A stretch of DNA of 64,000 nucleotides from Spirogloea muscicola. Taxonomy: Eukaryota; Streptophyta; Zygnematophyceae; Spirogloeales; Spirogloeaceae. The DNA lies in the NCBI GenBank assembly GCA_009602725.1, contig WELB01000072.1, positions 502,901 through 566,900 on the forward strand, written 5' to 3'. Position 1 is the stretch's first letter. The number at the start of each line of letters is the position of its first letter. Positions 45,191 to 54,945 of this stretch are shown here, one piece after another. Both the position numbers and the translations under genes were made by a program. The notes beneath the pieces are model-generated. The model was not told the DNA's origin, ran no database searches, and was given only the letters and a program-made list of their open reading frames with translations.

Positions 45191-46850
45191 TCCCCACTCT
45201 GGTGTTCACGTCCTCGGGAACCTCGAGAGAATAACAGACAGGTTTTACACCCGACGGCTGTTGCCTCGACCTGGCCTAGGAGCATAATCAACTTGGCCAG
45301 GTATTCCCTGAGAGCATCTGGACAATTTGCCAAATTGGCCGCAGGCTCCCACGTGTTGTGCTCAGGCCCATACCCGAGCCACTTCACCAGATATTCACGG
45401 GTCTTACGCCCTCGAGGCTTGTTCCTGTGAGACAAGATCTCTTCCACCTCGAACTCAAGATCATTCTCGATCAGTAGTGGAGGTGCGGGCGGTTGGACAC
45501 GACCATCCGAAAGGAAGGCCCTCAACTGAGACACATGGAAGACATTATGGACCTTCCAATGCACCGGTGTCTTCAGCTCGTAGGACACCTTGCCCACAAG
45601 GCGTACTACTTCAAATGGTCCAACCCACTTGGACAGCAACTTGCGCGTACCCACAGCCCGCAAGGATAAGTGCTTCGTGCTAAGCAGCACTGGCGCACCA
45701 ACATCGAAGGAGACGTCCTTCCGATTTTTGTCAGCATAAGCCTTCTGGCGACTCTGAGCAATTTCCAAAAATTGCCGAGCTCGTTTCTGAGCCTCCAGAA
45801 GAGTCCCAGTAAAGGCCACCGCGGCGGGAACTCGTTCCGGCCTCCCCCCCTGAAGTGGAGCTCGGGGATAATGACCATGATTGAGGAAGAGTGGAGTTTT
45901 TCGTGTGAACTCATGATAGGCATTATTCACAGCATATTCAGCTGGAGCCAAGTAGTCATCCCAGTCAGTTTGGCTGGGGTTGACGAAATGCCGCAACATG
46001 TCCTCGAGAACACGATTCATACGCTCGGTTTGGCCATCGGTTTGTGGATGAAAGGCTGTGGACATAGCCTGTTTGGTGCCAAGAATTTTGCAAACTTCTG
46101 TCCAGAAGTGACCTGTAAAACGAGGATCGCGGTCCGAGACCAACCTCTCAGGTACTCCATGCAAATTCCACACCTTATCCACAAAGATGCCAGCGAAATC
46201 CTTCGCCGAAACCCGCGTAGTGGTGGGAGCAAAATGCACCATTTTGCTCAAGCGATCCACAAAAACGACAATGGCATCATAGCCATTCCGCGTCTTAGGC
46301 AATTGTTTGATTAAATCCACACTTACATCAGACCAATTCCGCTCCGTAATGTGTAAGGGCTGAAGTAAACCGGCAGGCTTGCCAGAGATTGCCTTGCTAC
46401 GCTGGCATGTGGCACAACTGACCACAAAAGCGCGCGCACCTGGGCTGAAAAGCCCTTCCACCAAAAAAGGCGTCGCACAGCCTTTTGGGTTTTGCTCACT
46501 CCCAGATGACCACTGTAAGGCGGATGATGCAGCTCCTGCATGATGTCAGTGCGCAAGGCATTGCAATTCGGGACCGCAATGGCGTCACCTTGCCACCAAA
46601 AGCCTTTGTCATCGGTGAGGGTGCCCACGTTGGCAGCCGCAGCAAACCACGGGTCGGTGCCATACCCTTGACGGATACGGACATAGAGCTCAGAGAGGTC
46701 TGCCGTGGGGAGCTCAGAAGCTTGACGAGTCGGACACAATCCAGCAGCCCGCACTCTAGAAGCATTCAAGGTGGCCAACGCAGCAGCGCCGCTAATGTTG
46801 CGACTCACAGGGTCCGCAACATTAAGAAGGCCAGGGCGATAAACCCATTG
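45191..46850 (-). pseudogene. Gypsy-E integrase with chromodomain
   Basis: Zinc domain at 46,400-46,560 (H-H-C-C, with a frame change near 46,450) and a long open frame below 46,464. All three catalytic residues are present: V-D-L-I, S-D-R-D-P-R-F, T-D-G-Q-T-E-R-M. The G-P-F/Y-like segment reads W-V-G-P-F-E-V-V-R-L-V. The chromodomain (about 45,330-45,490) has F-E-V-E-E-I-L-S-H-R, Y-L-V-K-W-L-G-Y and N-T-W-E-P. There is no stop before the 3' LTR: the frame runs on into the LTR to about 44,734, because of a small frame change near the end of pol. Confidence 0.9.
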
Positions 46851-48170
46851 TTAGTCAAATTGTGCAATCACTCCGACCATCGAGCTTGACGCCGAGTCAA
46901 ATGCTGCTGTATATGGAAATATGTCAACGGGCAATGATCCGTGACAACCGTAAATGCCACATTTTCCAGGTAGCAACGCCGGACACGTAAGGCGTGCACC
47001 ACAGCTAGCAATTCCTGCTCGCCCGTAGTGTAATTTCGCTCTGCAGGTACGAGCAGGCGACTCTCAAATGCTAACGTGTGACACTCTTGCAAGAGCACAT
47101 CACCAATGCCGGTCAAAGAGGCATCGCAGACGAGCTCATATGGCACGCCTTCACGAGGAAAGGCCAGCACAGGCGGAGACGTCAACGCCTGCTGGATGCC
47201 CTCAAATGCGGTCTGGCATTCGGACGACCATTCCCAAGGTACGTCCTTACGAGTCAGCCTCGTAAGTGGGAGTGCCAAGTTCCCATAGCCTCGGAGGAAC
47301 TTGCGAAAGTAGTTTGCAAAGCCCAAAAAGGAGCGCAATGCAGGGACTGTCTTTGGCACAGGCCAATCCCGTACGGCCGAAGTATTTTTGGGATCAACAC
47401 GGATTCCGTCCTTGCCCACGACATGCCTGAGGTATGTCAATTCTGGCTGGTTAAATGCGAATTTGGACCGCTTTGCGTACAAGTGATTTCACGCAGCAGC
47501 TGCAGCACTCAGCGCAGGTGCCTCGCGTGATCCTCCGGTGTTTTGCTGAACACGAGGATAACGTCCAGATATACCAGCACAAAATAATAGAGCAGGGGAC
47601 CAAAGACCCTCGACATCACCGCCTGGAAAGTCGCTGGTGCATTGCTTAAACCAAAGCTCAGCACTTTGAATTGAAAATGCCCAAGCCGCGTACGAAACGC
47701 TGACTTGGAACATCGGCAGGCGTGATTCGAATTTGGTGATAGCCACTTGCCAGGTCCAGGGAGCTAAACACGGTAGCCCCTGCGAGCCAATCGAATAGAT
47801 CATCGATTCGAGGCAGTGGGTATCGATTCTTGATTGTAAGCTTATTCAAAACCCGGTAATCAATGCACATCCGTAGAGTGCCATCCTTCTTTTTGACAAA
47901 GAGAATGGGTGCTCCGTATGGCGATTGAGAGGGCTCAATGTAGCCCTTCGCCAGCAGGTCCTCGACCTGGGATTGCATTTCTCGAGATTCGAGAGGGCTA
48001 AGCCGGTACATGGGACGGTAAGGCGGCTGAGCGCCTGGCTCCAACGGAATTGTATGGGCCACACCTCGGTGAGGAGGTAGACCGTCCGGAAGAGAGTCGG
48101 GAACAACATCCGCAAACTCTTCCAGCAGCTTATCAAGAACCCCCGCCATGTGAATCCGCAGCATTCACAC
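46851..48170 (-). pseudogene. Gypsy-E RT and RNase H
   Basis: RT motifs Q-S-P-Y-G-A-P, M-C-I-D-Y-R and [14 protein letters not shown] are intact at 47,740-47,950. The active site reads Y-L-D-V (47,560-47,571) where relatives have Y-L-D-D, a single-base change that should abolish polymerase activity. RNase H (46,890-47,250) keeps C-D-A-S-L-T-G and T-T-G-E-Q-E-L-L. Frameshifts lie near 47,485 and 47,700. Confidence 0.88.
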
Positions 48171-48885
48171 ACAGGGCCGGCGTAGAATTGTCATTCAACG
48201 CCACCATCACAATAAATGCCACTCCCACAGTGTTCTTGTGAATCAGTCGCTTCATCTGCATAGCGGACAGCACTATGGAAGCCCCTGCCGCCAGCGGCGG
48301 TACACAGGGAAGTTGCTTGCAGAGGACGTAGCGCCGTGCGCCACTTTGGACAGTGCAAGTCTGGCGTTCATAGTCAAGGCATGCTGACGCACGAAGGCCA
48401 CACGCACGAAGCCAGTCGTCTCCCAATATCGCATTGAATGCGACAGACAGCGCAATGGCATAGCAAGGCACCTCGGCCTTATAATGTTGAATGCGAATTG
48501 GAATTGAACACAAACCCATCACAGTGGTGGGGTGGCCATCGGCCAAAGTCACTTTTGCTAGACCGTCTGCTTGCACAGGCAAGCCAGCGGAGCACACCAA
48601 ATCCCTACTGACGACGGACACTGAGGCCCGTGAGTCTATGAGGAAGCGAGCTGGTGCCGTAGCAACCAGCCCCTGGAACAGCATAGTATGTCCACCCTGG
48701 ACGCTGCCCAGGAATGGGTGCGAGCAACGTAAACCCTAACCGAGGTCGGGTAAGGCCTACGCGGAGAGGCATCGATGCTACGCCTAAGGAGCCTGTGTCC
48801 CGCATTGTGCGAGCACAACAGCGCCATCCCCAGCGGAGCTCGATCAAGTACGCCGCGCCTCTGCGGCACAATGAAGAACAGCATT
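48133..48885 (-). pseudogene. Gypsy-E protease region
   Basis: Aspartic protease fold with active site D-S-R (about 48,630-48,638) in place of D-S-G, then V-V-S-R-D-L-V-C-S-A-G-L. It is followed by the linker with C-L-D-Y-E-R-Q-T-C-T-V-Q seen in Gypsy-A. A frameshift lies near 48,680. The Gly-to-Arg change in the catalytic loop should inactivate it. Confidence 0.8.
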
Positions 48886-49503
48886 TATTCAGCCTCACGG
48901 CGTTCAGGCAAGCTCAAGTAAACGTCAGCAGCCATTTGCAAAACATTGTGGGCAACCCACACAAATAGAGGCCCTCCAGCCTCCAAGCCTTGCAACAAAG
49001 CAGATATGGAGGGCACAACCAGCACGGTTGGCGGGCCAGCAATGCCAGCAAGATCGAACAGCCCAAGTGCGTCTGGCTGAATGATGTGGCGCCCAGGGGC
49101 GAGGGTTAGGCATCCACGCTTCCCCTTGAAGCTGCCCTTGTCCCGGCCCATCGGGCACTGTGGACGTGGCCCAGCAGATGCCGCCGTTCACTCCCTGGAC
49201 GTGTGGCCCGGCTCCCCGCACTTGAAGCAAGTAGCTCCCTCCATGCGCGGCTTGGGGAAGTCCGCGCGCGGCTTGGTGAAGTCCACGCGCGGCTTGAAGA
49301 AGCCGCCTTGAGGGCGCGGGTTCAAACCCTGACGTGGTTGGAACCGCCTGTTGCGGCGGTCTGCATCAGAACCATCTGCCTGCAACAGAGGCCGCTTGCT
49401 CGGACCTGCAAGGTTGGGCGTGCCGAGCACCTTGCGTGCATGCTCCACCATCTGTGTGAAGTCCATGAGCTGCTTCGCTGTCGTGGTATCGATGGCGACA
49501 TGT
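48885..49503 (-). pseudogene. Gypsy-E gag C-terminal part (nucleocapsid)
   Basis: On the minus strand: T-A-K-Q-L-M-D-F, V-E-H-A-R-K-V-L, a short Lys/Pro repeat (F-x-K-P-R, three to four times), then the zinc knuckle C-F-K-C-G-E-P-G-H-T-S-R-E (about 49,190-49,235). The last knuckle Cys codon is a TGA stop. The spacer M-G-R-D-K-G-S-F leads to the protease. At about 49,503 the sequence switches to the opposite strand. Confidence 0.8.
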
Positions 49504-50316
49504 TCACTACTCGTGAGGTGAAGCTGGAGCTTGCAGTCTTGTGTGGTGAGATCAGTCGTGTGACCAGCGTTGCTTGTGAGCATCAGTCTTGGTCACATCG
49601 CGGCTGTCTGCCTGCCTGCTGTGGAGTTGCGCGCTGCCTTGCTTGCTCGCTCGCTGCTGCAGCACTCTCGCGCACCTTGATTGCAGTGTGGCGTGTGGGC
49701 TCCGCTGACTATCGGAGCTGCATTGATCCGTCAGTGTCCCTCAGCCAAGATGACTTCGCCCACGCATACTAGCGCAAGATCCGCCCGGCCACGGACGGCA
49801 GCGCGGGCGGTAGCGCGGTCCGCTGCGGATGCAGCGGCTGCGGAGGCGCGGTCGGCTGCGGGCACAGCGGCTGCAGAGGCGCGGACCGCTGCGGATGCAG
49901 CGGCTGCCGCGGAGTGGACCGCTGCGGAAGCAGCGGCTGCCGCGGAGCAGACGGTCGTGGATACGGCGCCTGCTCCAGGACGGTCGGCTGTGGACACGAC
50001 GGCCGTGGCGGGGCCAGATACTGTGGATCCAGTGTCCGCTGCGGGGCAAGCCCTGGGAGGGTATGCCGAGCTGGGAGCCGAAGGCTTGTCGGCTGGGGAG
50101 GTTCAACGAATCGGCCTCCTCAGGCAAGACCTTGCAGCAGCAGCGCCTACAACGGACCCAGCCCAACACCGTCTCCATGCAAGGCTTTGCTCGGAGCTGC
50201 GCACCCTCCTCGTCCGGCTGCGCGCCACAGAGAGGCGCATGCAAGAGGTGGATGCCACACTGCACCTTGGGCGCCAGAACCACGGACCCCCTGAGCATGG
50301 CCTGGCCAGGGCTCAC
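49504..50316 (+). repeat. Inverted copy of the Gypsy-E leader and gag N-terminus (left arm)
   Basis: Plus-strand leader (49,504-49,749) and gag from ATG 49,750. The gag has the Ala-rich repeat region and continues into D-P-A-Q-H-R-L-H-A-R-L and the A-T-E-R-R-M-Q-E segment. It is the reverse of the right arm at 50,979-51,515. Confidence 0.85.
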
Positions 50317-50978
50317 NNNNNNNNNNNNNNNNNNNNNNNNNNNNNNNNNNNNNNNNNNNNNNNNNNNNNNNNNNNNNNNNNNNNNNNNNNNNNNNNNNNN
50401 NNNNNNNNNNNNNNNNNNNNNNNNNNNNNNNNNNNNNNNNNNNNNNNNNNNNNNNNNNNNNNNNNNNNNNNNNNNNNNNNNNNNNNNNNNNNNNNNNNNN
50501 NNNNNNNNNNNNNNNNNNNNNNNNNNNNNNNNNNNNNNNNNNNNNNNNNNNNNNNNNNNNNNNNNNNNNNNNNNNNNNNNNNNNNNNNNNNNNNNNNNNN
50601 NNNNNNNNNNNNNNNNNNNNNNNNNNNNNNNNNNNNNNNNNNNNNNNNNNNNNNNNNNNNNNNNNNNNNNNNNNNNNNNNNNNNNNNNNNNNNNNNNNNN
50701 NNNNNNNNNNNNNNNNNNNNNNNNNNNNNNNNNNNNNNNNNNNNNNNNNNNNNNNNNNNNNNNNNNNNNNNNNNNNNNNNNNNNNNNNNNNNNNNNNNNN
50801 NNNNNNNNNNNNNNNNNNNNNNNNNNNNNNNNNNNNNNNNNNNNNNNNNNNNNNNNNNNNNNNNNNNNNNNNNNNNNNNNNNNNNNNNNNNNNNNNNNNN
50901 NNNNNNNNNNNNNNNNNNNNNNNNNNNNNNNNNNNNNNNNNNNNNNNNNNNNNNNNNNNNNNNNNNNNNNNNNNNNNN
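50317..50978. other. Sequence gap (662 N)
   Basis: Unsequenced stretch lying exactly at the centre of the inverted gag duplication. Confidence 1.
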
Positions 50979-51270
50979 CAGCGGCCACTGGATCCACAGT
51001 ATCTGGCCCCGCCACGGCCGTCGTGTCCACAGCCGACCGTCCTGGAGCAGGCGCCGTATCCACGACCGTCTGCTCCGCGGCAGCCGCTGCTTCCGCAGCG
51101 GTCCACTCCGCGGCAGCCGCTGCATCCGCAGCGGTCCGCGCCTCTGCAGCCGCTGTGCCCGCAGCCGACCGCGCCTCCGCAGCCGCTGCATCCGCAGCGG
51201 ACCACGCTGCCGTCCGCGCTGCCGTCCGTGGCCGGGCGGATCTTGCTCTAGAATGCGTGGGCGAAGTCAT
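50979..51270 (-). pseudogene. Gypsy-E gag N-terminus (right arm)
   Basis: On the minus strand gag starts at ATG 51,270, and the Ala-rich repeat region (R-S-A-A-D-A-A-A-A-E units) runs into the gap. This is the expected orientation for the element, with its leader to the right. Confidence 0.8.
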
Positions 51271-51755
51271 CTTGGCTGAGGGACACTGACGGATCAATAC
51301 AGCTCCGACAGTCAGCAGAGCCCACACGCCACACTGCAATACAAGGTGCGCGAGACTGCTGCAGCAGCGAGCGAGCAAGCAAGGCAGCGCGCAACTCCAC
51401 AGCAGGCAGGCAGACAGCCGCGATGTGACCAAGACTGATGCTCACAAGCAATGCTGGTCACACGACTGATCTCACCACACAAAGACTGCAAGCTCCAGCT
51501 TCACCTCAAGAGTAGCGAACGCAGCAAGTGGCCTCAAGGATCAGTCTGCAATCTGGCGTTGGTCGCCGGCTCACAGCGCAAGGATGACGCAGCACCCGGC
51601 GCTTCTGCAGAGCCGTCCCACGGACCAACGTCTGGCAAGCACTTCAACTTTGACAGAAAATAAAGTCAGGCCAGAATATCAAGGAGATCCTTGCATCATC
51701 AGCGAGCACAAGAATTCACAAGCACGATAGATGCAAGACCCCCTCTGATACCAAT
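51271..51755 (-). other. Gypsy-E leader and primer-binding site
   Basis: About 485 nt of leader. Beside the LTR, on the minus strand, is TTGGTATCAGAGG (about 51,743-51,755), complementary to initiator tRNA-Met. Confidence 0.75.
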
Positions 51756-51865
51756 TGTGACGATACACGTCCTAATCACGCAGTTAGGAAGAGCAGTCCT
51801 TATTGGGTTCAAGCATTGTGGGTTTAGAGGCCAACCCACTACACTAGGAAGCACTTGCGCAAGGA
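51756..51865 (-). repeat. Gypsy-E 5' LTR, truncated
   Basis: Only the final 110 bp of the LTR remain, identical in layout to the 3' LTR end (GGACGTGTATCGTCACA on the minus strand). It is cut at GCGCAAGG, where unrelated GC-rich sequence begins. Confidence 0.85.
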
Positions 51866-51990
51866 GTACCAGGAGGTCGCCCGCCTGCCCTCTCTGCGCT
51901 CCCCCGCCTGTGCGCTCCCCCGCCTGGCATCCCCCGCCTGGCCACCCTCCCCGGGCCGAGCTCCCCCGCGCAGCAAGAGGCGGGGAAGCC

Positions 51991-52592
51991 ATGGCGATGC
52001 GCCTGCCTTGGTGCTCGGGTGCAGGCGGGGACGACGACCTGGTCAGCTCGGGGTCGTCTCCTCAACCCTCGCCCGAGAAAGGCGTTGCGCCGCCTCTGCC
52101 GGCGACCATCATCGCGCAAGGTCCTGCACAAGCTCCCGTAATCTCTTCGGCACCGTCTCCGCTTGTGAATCTGCAACAGCCGACAGGTGTGTCTTTTGGC
52201 TTCCTCCAGCACCAATTGTGTGTCGATCACATCCCCCCCATCCAAGCTTGTACACAAGGGGCCATCAGCCATTGCAATGATTGCACAAAGCTCCCTCTAC
52301 AAGGTGCACAATCAGCCCTGACTTTGCCGCCATGACCCGCAGGTACTGTGTTTCAGCCTCAACTAGCGACTCCTACCTTGGCAACAAGTCCGTGGCTTGC
52401 CCTGGGTCCTCCTTCATCAACGATCTCAACGCCCTCATGCATTAGAGTGTGGGCGTAAGTTGTCGACCTTTCGTAGGACCAAAGACGTCTTCTCTTTGCT
52501 TGGTTCTCAGACGCCTTCCTCTCTTGCTCCCAAATGAGCAACGTCAACTCCTCGTCAAGGGCGATGTTGACGAAGAAGATGAACATCATTGA
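51991..52592 (+). CDS. Possible small three-exon gene of unknown function
   Basis: I do not recognise the product. Model: exon 1 51,991-52,186 (ATG in a good context, AAGCCATGGCG), exon 2 52,343-52,454, exon 3 52,511-52,592. Introns are GT-AG; the second donor is a consensus GTAAGT, and phases agree (1 and 2). The product would be 129 aa: M-A-M-R-L-P-W-C-S-G, then a Ser/Pro/Ala/Thr-rich middle, ending in an acidic tail (G-D-V-D-E-E-D-E-H-H). The GC-rich stretch 51,866-51,990 could be its 5' untranslated region. An opposite-strand frame (52,359-52,631) with a hydrophobic N-terminus is the competing reading. It may also be only the first exons of a gene broken by rearrangement. Confidence 0.3.
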
Positions 52593-52631
52593 TACCGCCA
52601 GGAGTGCTATCACAATCCCTTTTTGCTCCAT
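52359..52631 (-). CDS. Open frame with N-terminal hydrophobic segment, uncertain
   Basis: 90 codons starting M-E-Q-K-G. A predicted membrane segment or signal anchor (about residues 5-25) is followed by a charged stretch with E-Q-E-R-K and K-R-R-R-L-W. I recognise no family. It overlaps the three-exon model on the other strand; at most one is likely real. Confidence 0.2.
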   Translation of the reverse strand: MEQKGIVIALLAVSMMFIFFVNIALDEELTLLIWEQERKASENQAKRRRLWSYERSTTYAHTLMHEGVEIVDEGGPRASHGLVAKVGVAS

Positions 52632-52739
52632 GTCTGCACAAGCAGACGATGGAGAAGTTCATATAGCTGAGGCTTGTATGCGAACTTTCACAATCCTCAA
52701 ATTTGTCCCAGCTCACTCACAACCGGCATGTGACTTGGC

Positions 52740-53580
52740 ATGCCCGCAAAGCTTACAAATTGTCGTCACAATGCGTGCAATAGTACCTGGGAGAATGGCA
52801 GTGCTCTTTGCGTGACTTCAGGAATCGGCGGTGCAACTGAAGGCCGGTCCAGCCGCCTGCAAAATCCATCCAGCCACAAGTTGGCTCAGCAACGGACGGG
52901 CGGGCATGACTCGGCACGCCAGCAAAGCTTGCAAATTGTCGACACAATGCGTGCAATAGTACCTGGGAGAGCGGCAGTGCTCTTTGCTTGAGTTCAGGAA
53001 TCGGCGGTGCAACTGAAGGCCGGTCTAGCCGCCTGCAAAACCCATCCAGCCACAAGTTGGCTCAGCCACGGACGGCGGGCATGACTTGGCATGCCCGCAA
53101 AGCTTGCAAATTGTCGACACAATGCGTGCAATAGTACCTGGGAGAATGGCAGTGCTCTTTGCTTGAGTTCAGGATCGGCGGTGCAATTGAACGCCGGTCC
53201 AGCCGCCTGCAAAATCCATCCAGCCACAAGTTGGCTCAGAAACGGACGGGCGGGCATGACTTGGCACGCTCGCAAAGCTTGCACACTGTCGACACAACGC
53301 GTGCAAACATACCAGGGAGAGCGACAGCGCTCTTTGCGTGAGTTCAGGATCGGCGGTGCAACTGAAGGCCGGTCCAGCCGCCTGCAAAGTCCATCCAGCC
53401 ACAAGTTGGCTCAGCAACGGACGGGCGGGCATGACTTGGCACGCTCGCAAAGCTTGCACACTGTCGACACAACGCATGCAAACATACCTGGGAGAGCAGC
53501 AGTGCTGTTTGCTCGCGCTCAGGAATCGGCGGTGCAACTGAATGCCGGTCCAGCCGCCTGCAAAGTCCCTGCAGGCACAG
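52740..53580. repeat. Satellite of about 175 bp, nearly five units
   Basis: The marker AAAGCTT recurs at 52,748, 52,924, 53,099, 53,274 and 53,449, giving spacings of 176, 175, 175 and 175. Each unit also carries GTCGACAC-like, GGCGGTGCAA and CCAGCCACAAGTTGGCTCAG segments. Units look highly similar. Each has short open frames on both strands, which are not likely genes. Confidence 0.93.
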
Positions 53581-53585
53581 GATGA

Positions 53586-54154
53586 GTCAGCAACTCATGG
53601 CGGGCTTGTTTGGCGGCGTGCCCGCTATGCCCTCGGCGTACGCGGTGCAGCGCTTGTGGCAGCCACCCGCAGTTGCTGATTGCACCCCCATGCGAGCGCC
53701 AGCGTTGACGCACTGCCGCTGTTGTTCTCCTCGCAGCGCGAGCTTGCAGGTTGGAGGTTGCGACGAAGAAGGCAGGTCGCAAGTGGCTGCGGAATCTCTG
53801 CAGTCGGCAGTGCTCGTGCAGCACACTCGCAGTGGCCTTGCGCTTGCGCGTCCGCGTGCCACCGCCGGCGGCGGCGCCAGAGCGGGCGCGCCCGCCCTGC
53901 CCGGGCCGCCTGCGCTCGGTAAGCCAGTCGCAAGCAGTGGGAGTGGGAGCAGTTGCCTTGCTTCTCTTCTCGTCCACCAACGCGGCGCGCACCTGCTCCC
54001 GCCTTGCGGCAGGCGGAGCGCCGAGCTGGCGCTCCGCTGTCGCTCGTTTCCGCCGAATCTCCGCACGTGCTGCTGGTGTGGCGGCTGGGCGCCCGGCGAC
54101 CTCCGCCACGTACTGGTCATCCGACCTCGACCTCGACCTTTTCGTGAGAAGGGG
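53586..54154. other. GC-rich unassigned region
   Basis: About 570 bp between satellite and LINE cluster. Long overlapping frames exist on both strands as expected from high GC. A plausible plus-strand splice donor (CTCGGTAAGCC, near 53,915) hints at an exon, but no family is recognised. Confidence 0.35.
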
Positions 54155-54714
54155 GGGCCAGTGTGCCACCAAGGCTGGGTACGCGGTCGCCTGCGCCGCT
54201 CGGGCAAAAGAACTGAAGTACGCTGACCATCCGCCGGCCGACGAGTTCTTCCCGCTGGCTATCGACACACACGGGGCGTTGGGTGCTCGGTGGCTCGAAC
54301 TGCTCCACCAGCTTGCCCGTCACGCCGTCGCTCGCCGCTTCCATGGGGAGCCAGTGGACTTTCCTGCAGCCGGGTCGCTCGCCCAGGTGTATCGCATGCG
54401 CCTGGCCGTCTCGCTGCAGAGGTCAATGGCCCGTGCGCTGCACCTACGTGCCGGCCGAGCCCTCGCTGCTGCCTCTGGCTCTGGCCAGGGGACGTCCTTC
54501 CAGGAACATAGCCTCTCTGACCTGCGACTGCTTAGCAGGGGTTACTGAGTAGTTAGTAGCTGCTTTGTTTCTTCTTGTGTGCTTCTTTCTCAGTGCTCCG
54601 CCTTAGTGCTTCGCCTGTCCCCCTTCTTCTTGGGCTTCTTGTACTCTGCTCATTCTTTTTGGGCTGGCTGTTCCAGCCCCTATCCTCAATGGGCGAGCTT
54701 TTTCTTCTACTGGG
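54155..54714 (+). mobile_element. LINE-a copy, plus strand
   Basis: Starts after a G-run in the middle of the nuclease-like domain: A-K-E-L-K-Y, P-L-A-I-D-T-H-G-A-L-G-A-R-W, V-Y-R-M-R-L-A-V-S-L-Q-R, A-G-R-A-L-A-A-A-S and S-D-L-R-L-L-S-R-G-Y with a stop at 54,548. The frame is open throughout. The tail has GGGCTGGCTGTTCCAGCCC, then CCTATCCTCAATGGGCGAGC. Confidence 0.75.
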
Positions 54715-54945
54715 GGCTAGGGCCTGTTCAGAGAAAGTGGCTCTCTCAATGGGGCCGAGTTTCTGGCCCCATTCGTAATTTGGCCCCTTGCCCCTTGTCA
54801 ATTCTGTGAAAGTAGAATAAGGAGAAGAGCTCTTAACAAAGTAAGACAAAGGCTGTAAGAGGCCAGCCCCAAGGAAACACAAGCTCTGAATGGGTCGGGA
54901 GTTGCACAGAAACTATGTGACAGAAGAAGCAAACGAATTGTTCAC
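54715..54945. other. Decayed LINE tail sequence
   Basis: Tail-like pieces in both orientations (GGCCCCTTG on the plus strand, GAGGCCAGCCCCAAGG as a reversed tail). No coding content. Confidence 0.4.

Larger units (their letters stand above)
44651..51865 (-). mobile_element. Gypsy-E, F1 chromovirus, 5' LTR truncated, with sequence gap
   Basis: Read right to left: partial 5' LTR, primer-binding site, gag, protease, RT, RNase H, integrase, chromodomain, 3' LTR. Pol is nearly colinear and the best preserved in the window, but key residues are lost (see components). The gag half is disrupted by an inverted duplication around a 662-base gap. Confidence 0.88.

Noticed and set aside
52359-52631. Minus-strand frame as a Harbinger-type nuclease N-terminus
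   Set aside because: Only a hydrophobic start followed by an Arg-rich run is similar; there is no catalytic region, so no such name is justified.
52740-53580. Direct repeats at 52.7-53.6 kb as a CRISPR array
   Set aside because: Units are about 175 bp and similar over their whole length, with no short-repeat/unique-spacer pattern, and the DNA is eukaryotic.
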